Shown here one piece after another: positions 56,534 to 64,000 of a stretch of DNA of 64,000 nt (positions within the stretch are counted from its first letter, which is position 1; every line of letters begins with the position of its first letter). The stretch comes from Sinohyriopsis cumingii. Its lineage: Eukaryota > Mollusca > Bivalvia > Unionida > Unionidae. Both the position numbers and the translations under genes were made by a program. The notes beneath the pieces are model-generated. The model was not told the origin of the DNA, did no database searches, and saw nothing but the letters and a program-made list of their open reading frames with translations. The DNA lies in assembly GCA_028554795.2 (NCBI GenBank), contig CM068842.1:22044590-22108589 (forward strand). The letters are read 5' to 3'.

Positions 56534-56644
56534 CTCCTTCAGCTGTAAAACCAGTCCTGCCCTAATTGATTCGATGATGGCTGGCGTACCTCCTTCTTCT
56601 CTTTCCTCAATATTTGCCAGATAGACTTGTCGATCACTTGTGAC
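56534..56644 (-). CDS. Host gene exon, cysteine-desulfurase-like 'NIEEREEGGTP' segment
   Basis: An ATGACAG acceptor and a GTAGGA donor bound 111 nt (37 codons, phase 0-0). It reads DRQVYLANIEEREEGGTPAI and IRAGLVLQLKE, a signature of animal PLP-dependent class-V aminotransferase / SufS-like proteins. It would lie upstream of the exons at 11046 and below in the transcript. The PLP-lysine region should lie further upstream and the catalytic-loop exons between here and 11046; neither is seen. Confidence 0.82.
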
Positions 56645-57227
56645 CTGTCATGGTAAATCTACGTATGATTGCATATTAACAAATACACAAGATTGGGAGT
56701 GATAATCGCTTGAGAAATGTTGGCAATGTCGTGCAAAGAATAAATACTAATACACTGTTAAGGGTACAAGCAGTCCAAAAGCAAACATGTATAGGTTGAT
56801 GTCATTTTCTAGCAACAAAATATGTTTGTTTGCTTCTTTGTGTAACGGCAATTACTTATAGCTGTTTTAGAAACAGGTGCGCAGTCACCAACTCTGAATA
56901 CAATAACAGATGATGGAGCATTTTAGGTTAAGATTAATGCATTTCAACAGTTATTAATATTACCTGTTCCCAGCAGACTACCTTAAATAGTTAGAGATAA
57001 ATCAGACCGGAAGTGGGACACCATAAGCTTACCATTGTTACCATTACTGACTCCAAGCAGAATCATTCATTTTGATTTGGAACTGACCAATCGTTATTCA
57101 GCTATAAAGTTGTTTAACAAATGGCATATAATATGCTAGCCCCCAGGACCGTAACTATCTTCAGTTTTAAATTTGCTTTTCGGCTGGCGGGAAGCAAGCA
57201 GCCGTATTTGGAAATTACATTCAGTCC
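56645..57227. other. Host intron part, no feature recognised
   Basis: No coding frame or known repeat is visible. It grades into the satellite at 57228. Confidence 0.4.
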
Positions 57228-57905
57228 CACCCAGAATATTTCCTTTATTTAACCGCTGACCGGTGTAGATAATAAATTTTACACGGACTTTACAATCCCA
57301 CCCAAAACATTTCCTTTATCAACCGCTTACCGGTTCGACAGCACATTTTACACAGACTTTACAACCCCACCCAAACCATTTCCCTTATTAACCACTTACC
57401 GGTGTAGACAGTAAATTTTACACAGACTTTACAATCCCACCCAAAACATTTCCCTTGTCAACCGCTTACCGGAGAAGGCAGTAAATTTTACACAAACTTT
57501 ACAATCCCACCCAAAACATTTCCCTTGTCAACCGCTTACCGGAGAAGGCAGTACATTTTACACAGACTTTACAATCCCACCCAAAACATTTCCCTTATCA
57601 ACCGCTTACCGGTGAAGGCAGTACATTTTACACAGACTTTACAATCCTACCCAAAACATTTCCTTTATTAACCGCTTACCGGTGTAGGCAGTAAATTTTA
57701 CACAGACTTTACAATCCCACCCAAAACAGTTCCCTTATCAACCGCTTACCGTTGAAGGCAGTAAATTTCACACAGACTTTACAATCCCACCCAAAAGATT
57801 TCCTTTATTAACCGCTTACAGGTGTAGGCATTAAATTTTACAGACTTTGTAATCACGCCCAGAACATTTCATTTATTAACCGCTTACCGGTGTACACAGT
57901 ACATT
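57228..57905. repeat. Satellite array, about 66-bp unit, about 10 units
   Basis: Units carry CCCACCCAAAACATTTCC, then AACCGCTTACCGG, then TTTTACACAGACTTTACAAT. Units differ by single bases and small indels. Confidence 0.9.
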
Positions 57906-57944
57906 TTACGCAGACTTTACACACAGAGACCCACATTTTGTTTG

Positions 57945-57954
57945 CTTTTTTCAT
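57945..57954. repeat. Likely target duplication of RTE-like LINE
   Basis: CTTTTTTCAT here and again at 62155-62164. It is low complexity, so support is moderate. Confidence 0.5.
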
Positions 57955-57965
57955 CATCATCATCA

Positions 57966-60900
57966 TCATTGGCGACTCGGTCTCGAAAGACCATGCGAAT
58001 AGCGCCCTTGGGGTGTTGCCTGTCTCTGTTGGCAACGTCTGCTGTGGCTGTGCAGGCCTATACCTGAGTGACAGTCCCTACTGCAGTTGGTGCAGACATA
58101 CTGGGAAGTCTGCATTACTGTGGTTGCTGTTGCGTTCTTCTTTCTCTTACGTTTCTCTGCCACCAACTGGCCTCTCCTCGCATCAGCGACTGATATGCCA
58201 TTGTTTACCATCAGTCTCCAGGTGCCTCGGTCCTCAGCCAGCTCTTCCCAGCCATCGGGTGAAATGTTGCATGCCTTCATGTCCCTCTTGCACACATCTT
58301 TGAAACGGAGTGAGGGGCGTCCGACTCTTCTCATGCCAGTGGCCAGCTGTCCATATAAGATGTCCTTTGGCAGCCTTCCATCCTCCATGCGTCGGACGTG
58401 ACCCAGCCATCGAAGGCGGCGTTTAATTAGCAGGGAGTACATGCTGGGGGTACTTGCACGCTGCAGGATCTCGCTGTGTGGAACACGGTCTTGCCAGCTG
58501 ATTTTCAGGATGCGTTTTAGGCACCGTATATGGAAGGAGTTGAGCCGGCGTTCTTGCCTCATGTAGGTACTCCACGTCTCACTTCCATATAGAAGGGTGC
58601 TGAGAACGCAGGCCTGGTAGACTCGGACCTTGGTGTGCTCTGTCAGCGCGTTGTTTTCCCAAACCCTCTTTGTTAATCGAGCCATGATGGTGTTTGCCTT
58701 TCCATGCCTTCTATCCAGCTCCATATCAATCGAGAGAGTGTTGCTGATGGTTGACCCTAGGTAGGTAAAGTTGTTGACTGCTTCCAGGGTGACACCGTTG
58801 ATTTTGATTGAAGGGGCAATGGTGGTATCTCGCACGCTGACATTTGTTTTTTCCAAGCTGATTGTGAGACCAAAGTGCGTGCGGGCAACAGCAAAACGGT
58901 CTCCCAGTCTCTGGAGGGCTTCCTCGGTGTGGGCCACAAGAGCTGCGTCATCTGCAAAAAGCATCTCCCTGATGAGCACAGCTCTCACTTTGGTCTTTGA
59001 GCGCAGTCGTGCCAGGTTGAACAGGCTCCCATCAGACCTGGTGTGTAGATATATGCCATCCGTGGACGTGTCGAAGGCGTAGGACAGGAGCAGGGAGAAG
59101 AAGATCCCAAAAAGTGTTGGCGCCAGCACGCAGCCCTGCTTCACACCACTGTTAATTGGGAAGGAAGTTGAGGATGATCCATCATACAGGACTGTTCCCT
59201 TCATATCTGCATGGAAAGAGATTATCATGCTGAGGAGTTTTGGGGGGCAACCGATCTTACTCAGAAGTTCGAAAAGGCCCTTCCTGCTGACCAAGTCAAA
59301 GGCCTTGGTGAGGTCGATGAACATCATGTAGAGTGGTTGACCTTGCTCTCTGCTCTTCTCTTGGAGTTGTCGTAGGGAGAAGATTATGTCTGTCGTCGAC
59401 CTGCCTGCTCTGAAGCCGCACTGTATTTCCGGGTACACACGGTCTGCCAGCAACTGCAGCCTGTTGAGTATGATGCGGGCGTACACTTTACCAACAATAC
59501 TCAAGAGCGAGATCCCTCTGCAATTATTACAGTCACTGCGGTCGCCCTTGTTTTTGTAAAGGGTCACAATTGTGGCATCACGCATGTCTTGGGGGACTAC
59601 TCCTTCCTCCCAGCAGCGGCAAAGTAGCTCGTGCAGTGGTTTAATCAATGCTGGTTTTCCACGTTTGATAGCTTCGGGCGGGATGCTGTCACTACCTGGT
59701 GCCTTGTCGTTTGGAAGGCAGTCGATTGCTTTGCTGAGCTCCTCTAAGGTTGGCACTTTGTCGAGCTCTTCCATGGTGGGCAGATTCTTTGTGCTGCTGA
59801 GGGCTGCATCAGTGACTGACGTTTCTCTGGAGTATAGTTCTGAGTAGTGCTCCACCCATCTGGCCATATGTTGCCCACGGTCTGTGATCTTCTCTCCCGT
59901 CAGGGATTTCAGGGGAGCGACCCCTTTCACTGTAGGGCCTAGAGCCTTCTTGATGCCACTGTACATGCCTTGGATGTGTCCGGACTCGGCACTGCGCTGG
60001 ATCCCTTCACACAGTTGTTGCCAGTACTCGTTCGCACACTGTCTAGCAATGCGTTGGGTGTTACTTCGGGCACTTCTGAGAGCAGCAAGCGTCCGTTCAT
60101 TAGGGCATTTTTTGTAAGCTATGAAGGCTTTTCGTTTCTCCTCGATTTGTGGTTCCATCCTTGATAGGTGTGCATTGAACCAGTCCTGGCTGGGTCGTTC
60201 CTTCTTGCCAAACGTTGACATAGCTGTACTGTAGATGGCACCCTTCATGGTGTTCCACTTGGCTGTAGCGTCATACTCAGGCAGGTCCTGGAGAGCCTTG
60301 TTCAGGGCAGACACATACTCCTCCACCTTGGCAGGGACTGACATCTGTGCAGTGTTTATGCGAGGACATCCTTTTGGTTTTGTGCGGTGTAGCACGTGTG
60401 GCTGTAGTCGCACTCTGCTGCTCACAAGGGCATGGTCAGAGTCACAGTCTGCACTGTGGTAGGTTCTGGTGGAGAGGACGCTGTTAAGGGCAGAGCGCCT
60501 GGTGATGACCAAGTCGAGTTGGTGCCAGTGATGAGATCTGGGGTGTTTCCATGACACTTTGTGTTGTGGCTTACACTTGAAGAAGGTGTTTGTGATGCAC
60601 AGGCCATGGTAGGTGCATAGCTCCAGCAGTCTCTGGCCGTTTTCGTTGGTCTTTCCAGTGCCATGATATCCGAGGCAGGTAGGCCAGGACTCGTGGTCCG
60701 CACCTACTCTGGCATTAAAGTCGCCAAGGAGGAATAGTGGTTCATTTTTGGGGCATCCTTTGATCTGTTCATCCAGCTGCCCATAGAACTGATCCTTCAC
60801 GTCTTCTGATGACGTGAGGGTTGGGGCGTAGACACTGATGATGTTGACAGGACCTGAAGTAGTGGTGAGGCGGATGGACAAGAGACGCTCAGTGCCCCCT

Positions 60901-61160
60901 GTTGGAGGTTCAACCGAGGCGAGGAGATTGTTTTTGATGGCAAAGCCCACTCCGTGCTGACGGGGCTCCTCAGGTTCTCCACCCTTCCAGAAGAAGGTGT
61001 AGTTTTCCTCTCTGAGGGAGCCACTAGAGGCGAGCCTGGTTTCCTGGAGGGCAGCTATGCTGATATTTAGTCTGGTGAGTTCTCTATCGATGATGGCCGT
61101 CTTTCTGGTATCGTCCACTTCTCTGAGGTCGTCGGAGATGCCTGTACACATGGTGCGCAC
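57966..61160 (-). CDS. LINE endonuclease-reverse transcriptase, at least 1,064 aa
   Basis: APE-type endonuclease: IAALQETRL, HGVGFAIKNN, FLLGDFNARVGADHESW, HWHQLDLVITRR, DSDHALVSS. Reverse transcriptase: GSDSIPPEAIK, CRGISLLSIVGKVYARIILN, MFIDLTKAFDLVSR, GVKQGCVLAPTLF, MLFADDAALVAHTEE. Near the C-terminus come RLRWLGHVRRMEDGRLPK and a Cys/His finger (C-x2-C-x3-C then H-x1-H pair). The endonuclease start SWNVRT lies just upstream of the first ATG, in a frame open back to a TGA near 61243, so initiation may not use this ATG. Relatives are often misnamed 'craniofacial development protein 2-like'. Confidence 0.9.
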   Translation of the reverse strand: MRTMCTGISDDLREVDDTRKTAIIDRELTRLNISIAALQETRLASSGSLREENYTFFWKGGEPEEPRQHGVGFAIKNNLLASVEPPTGGTERLLSIRLTTTSGPVNIISVYAPTLTSSEDVKDQFYGQLDEQIKGCPKNEPLFLLGDFNARVGADHESWPTCLGYHGTGKTNENGQRLLELCTYHGLCITNTFFKCKPQHKVSWKHPRSHHWHQLDLVITRRSALNSVLSTRTYHSADCDSDHALVSSRVRLQPHVLHRTKPKGCPRINTAQMSVPAKVEEYVSALNKALQDLPEYDATAKWNTMKGAIYSTAMSTFGKKERPSQDWFNAHLSRMEPQIEEKRKAFIAYKKCPNERTLAALRSARSNTQRIARQCANEYWQQLCEGIQRSAESGHIQGMYSGIKKALGPTVKGVAPLKSLTGEKITDRGQHMARWVEHYSELYSRETSVTDAALSSTKNLPTMEELDKVPTLEELSKAIDCLPNDKAPGSDSIPPEAIKRGKPALIKPLHELLCRCWEEGVVPQDMRDATIVTLYKNKGDRSDCNNCRGISLLSIVGKVYARIILNRLQLLADRVYPEIQCGFRAGRSTTDIIFSLRQLQEKSREQGQPLYMMFIDLTKAFDLVSRKGLFELLSKIGCPPKLLSMIISFHADMKGTVLYDGSSSTSFPINSGVKQGCVLAPTLFGIFFSLLLSYAFDTSTDGIYLHTRSDGSLFNLARLRSKTKVRAVLIREMLFADDAALVAHTEEALQRLGDRFAVARTHFGLTISLEKTNVSVRDTTIAPSIKINGVTLEAVNNFTYLGSTISNTLSIDMELDRRHGKANTIMARLTKRVWENNALTEHTKVRVYQACVLSTLLYGSETWSTYMRQERRLNSFHIRCLKRILKISWQDRVPHSEILQRASTPSMYSLLIKRRLRWLGHVRRMEDGRLPKDILYGQLATGMRRVGRPSLRFKDVCKRDMKACNISPDGWEELAEDRGTWRLMVNNGISVADARRGQLVAEKRKRKKNATATTVMQTSQYVCTNCSRDCHSGIGLHSHSRRCQQRQATPQGRYSHGLSRPSRQ

Positions 61161-62154
61161 ATTCCAGCTTGCAAATGGAAGAGCTGGAGTCTTCTTTATT
61201 GGTTTCTTGTTTCTTTTGTCTGGTGTGGAATTACCATCTGCTTGTCATGCTGAACAACACACTGAGCTCCAGACACCCACTGGAGCAGGCAGACGATGGC
61301 GGGTCAACACCTTATTGACGGGGGGCTGCCCGGCTTGAGGCGGGCGATAGTTGGCCAGTGGGACACGATGATCCCTCCCACCGTCAAAGCTGACCCGTGG
61401 CGCCCCTTCCCTACGCCAATTGGGTGGGACTTATAACCCGTAAACTGTCAGCTTCCGTGTTGTTTCCTCACTCAGTAGCGAGACTGGAGTGTCCTCTCCA
61501 GGGCGCAAGCCTGGGCGTGGAATATGGAGATCCTGGGCTGCCCAGACGTCAGGATCCCCCTCTCGTCCTTGCTGGTGGGGTCCAAAGGAATGCTGAGCAT
61601 GACATTTGGCACCAGTTTGGATGCAGGAGCTGCCGGAAGGAGGTCGTAGTCGACCCCCAGCCGCCTTAGGGGCTCCACTCCTGATTTTCTGTCTGGGTTT
61701 ACTCCCGTAGCCTTTCCTTCTCCCGAAGATATCCACAAGGCAGTGGAGCCATAATCCAATGGATGGGACTTGGTTAGTTTTGAATCAGAGTTTCCTTCTC
61801 CTAGATGAACTGCCTGACAAGGCTAACGAGCTTCATCTGCCCGGGTTTGGGGTCAGAGTTTCCCTTCTCTTAGACTGGTTGCCTGCCAAGGCTAATGAGC
61901 CCAGTCTGCCCACCCAGTTATACCGCCGGGTACTCGGTCGCGCCACACAGCAGGCTCTGTTAAAACAGGGGGCACCGCGTGAAGGTGCTGCTGTGGACAC
62001 AATAGTGTAGGAGAGGCCATATGCAAGTAACCTCCTGCTCCGCAGAGCGAGACAGTGGTCCTGCGGCGATCACTACACCTGGGAAGGAGAGGCTATGAGA
62101 GACGCTTCACTTTCCTTTGGCAAGCGGGACGTCAGGCCCAGGCCACGCACCCCC
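61161..62154 (-). other. 5' region of the RTE-like LINE
   Basis: Contains a duplicated GCCTGACAAGGCTAACGAGC / GCCTGCCAAGGCTAATGAGC pair (about 61810-61905) and short frames with no recognised domain. Probably promoter/5' UTR or a decayed ORF1. Confidence 0.45.
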
Positions 62155-62164
62155 CTTTTTTCAT

Positions 62165-64000
62165 GCATGCAAATATAAATTTGCGACAATAAATCGTTAT
62201 CTTAGCCATTTGCAGTCATGGAGTGCCCTTTGTGAATGTGTTAATTGTTTCGTATAGTGCTTTCATTATGTTGTTTCAACTCTTTCTGGTCAAACAATTA
62301 TATATACAATCTTGCATATACATGATACGCCAGGGCTATACAGTTTATCAATGCGGCACGATCCACCTATTAAGAATTTTGCATGCTATTCAGGATTCTC
62401 TCGTCAAGATATATGGATCCTAGTCAAGTCTAACTGACTATATTTTACATATAAAAGCTAAAACATTTTGGACATTTCGAATGGTGTGTTTGATGGCATT
62501 CGACTATACAAGTGTATACGGTTCCTTTTATTCAGAACCTCTGTGAGATCTAAATAATGATGTAACTAAAATCTAGCTTTATCTTCTTCATGGCTTTCAG
62601 CGTTATTTTATTGGTTTGTGCAATACATTCATATTTTGTATTTATCCATTGAAAGCGCAACAACATAATAATCCATAGTTTTTCCATGTACAGTTTTTCT
62701 GATTGTTATTACTCCCCATTTGAGCCGCATTAAGGCAGCACAACTTATTTATTAATAAGTTCATTGAATCTGCATGGGAAAAAAATCACATATTCTTACT
62801 ATCAGATATATTCGAGAAAAATGAATGACGGTGAATAAATACGTTCTCACTATGACGCAATTATCGAACTCACACACGAACTTCAAAACTATACACCTTT
62901 GAGATTGAATTATGGCCGTAAATCGCATATGATTTCGCAAGGTGCCAGGCACTTTCCGTTGACTTTATCATTTTGACGGCACTGTTCATGCGATTATTTA
63001 ATTTGTACTTAAGATGCATTTTCTCCATTTTTTAATTTGTAGAGATGAGAAAGAAGATGCAATATCGACATTCGTCCAATCTCTGTTAGACTTCACAACG
63101 CTATGACACACTGAGGTAACAGGTGGTGCCACATTAATAATGTAAGAAAAGCAATGAACGCTTCATTTTAATATGTGCAGTGAAGTCTTAATTTTACAAA
63201 GGCTGATATGATTACACTTCCAGCATGATGATATTATAAGATGGCCATCAGTGGTGGATCTGGGCATGGGGCAGAGCAGACAACCACTGCTCAACTTGCA
63301 CTCCCAGTTCCTAATAAATTGAGAGCGAACAGCCGAAAAACTTCCTAGAGTAAGTTTTCTTTTAAGTTAGATGGTTAAACGTGTGCCCTGGAACGACTGA
63401 TTCGTGCGAACGAGCCACTATCATAAGTATAAGTGTGGCCCTAAACTACAAAGAACAATGGAAATGTTAATCTACCCTTTAATGAAAACTTACTATCCTA
63501 TTACAATAGGAGAAACATATAGAAACATTATAATTTAAGCTATAATATAAATTCCTACGGTGTAGAATGCTTGATTTTCGTGACTAAATAACGCCGTTTT
63601 AAAGGGTCTCCCAAATGCTCACAGATGATCTTAATTTTTGAGGACGTCGAATACTGAAGACTATGGAAAAATTAAATCTAACAAATCTCTCAAGCTAAAA
63701 TCAAATGTAAGTATCCCCTTTTATTGTCAAGCTACTGCGTCAACAAGATGAAAACATATGCGTCATAGACAAATTGATTCATTAATCATTATTACAATTG
63801 CGAAGACTGGACATCAAGATGACACAATATTTACATAATAATGTATTATGGGTGTAGAACATAGAGCCAATATGATAATGTACAATCTGCATATCGCCCT
63901 TGCCACAGTACTGAAACTACTCTTCCAAAAGAAGTTAATGACATTCTCTCTGCTTAGGATAGCGGAAATATTACCGTCCTCACCCTCCTTGAATTGTCTG
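62165..64000. other. AT-rich host DNA, no feature recognised
   Basis: Short frames only; no exon of the host gene or known mobile-element domain could be recognised on either strand. Confidence 0.4.

Larger units (their letters stand above)
57955..62154 (-). mobile_element. RTE-like non-LTR retrotransposon (LINE), about 4.2 kb
   Basis: Minus-strand element with a single long open frame (endonuclease plus reverse transcriptase), a very short 3' UTR and an (ATG)n microsatellite tail at its 3' end (57953-57970), both typical of RTE-type LINEs. About 1 kb of GC-richer 5' sequence precedes the ORF and ends near GGGGGGTGCGTGGCC. Base composition is clearly GC-richer than the surrounding host DNA. 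Confidence 0.8.

Noticed and set aside
57228-57905. Possible CRISPR-like or rRNA spacer array
   Set aside because: Contiguous 66-bp satellite units with no distinct spacers and no rRNA sequence nearby.
57966-61160. Host 'craniofacial development protein 2' gene
   Set aside because: That name is a common misannotation of the endonuclease domain of this LINE family; the frame continues into reverse transcriptase.

Overview
The window is animal nuclear DNA from an AT-rich, repeat-rich invertebrate genome. A mollusc is my best guess, from the style of the SINEs and LINEs; this is inference. It holds parts of a split host gene on the minus strand. Seven exons with matching splice sites and reading phases (56534-56644, 11005-11046, 9659-9770, 7507-7671, 6734-6802, 6588-6641, 3277-3417) encode the C-terminal half of a PLP-dependent class-V aminotransferase / cysteine-desulfurase-like protein.

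Between the first two of those exons sit two Polinton/Maverick (adintovirus-like) elements in opposite orientation. Copy A (11077-32329, main genes on minus) is bounded by terminal inverted repeats of about 330 bp. Copy B (32923-55323, plus) keeps one terminal repeat, starts inside the DNA polymerase gene, and carries a 7.7-kb I-like LINE (46007-53736). Together they form a palindrome of about 44 kb around a 0.6-kb spacer. The shared set is protein-primed-type DNA polymerase B, retroviral-like integrase with chromodomain, packaging ATPase, adenain-like protease, double-jelly-roll major capsid protein, penton-like protein, pVI/pX-like and basic core proteins, a small membrane protein, BIR-domain (IAP-like) proteins and a family of short F-box-like proteins. 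Both copies are decayed in different genes: A keeps an intact integrase, capsid and protease but has broken polymerase and BIR genes; B keeps BIR, ATPase and small core genes but has broken integrase and protease and a penton-capsid deletion fusion.

The most striking signal is at the element ends. Every small gene in the terminal accessory regions is followed, roughly 25-100 nt after its stop, by a near-perfect metazoan replication-dependent histone 3' stem-loop (GGCCCTTTTCAGGGCC or AGCCCTTTTCAGGGCT, usually then ACCCA) plus a purine-rich block about 12 nt later, like the U7 snRNP histone downstream element. I see seven such sites and one decayed one. The capsid and replication genes instead use TATA boxes and AATAAA signals. 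Most terminal genes also share an upstream element with core GATGTTTTCCTTCACGTCCG just before a TATA-like box. At the right end of copy A two such genes diverge from a promoter with CCAAT boxes, a CRE-like palindrome and two TATA boxes, an arrangement like an H2A-H2B gene pair. The elements therefore seem to use host histone-mRNA 3' processing for a set of their own coiled-coil or basic genes.

The flanks hold a minisatellite split by a SINE, another tRNA-type SINE, several (TA)n tracts, an unclassified repeat present both in the host intron and inside copy A, a 66-bp satellite (57228-57905) and an RTE-like LINE with a long open ORF (57955-62154, minus). The outer 1-3 kb at left and the last 1.8 kb at right show no recognisable gene.
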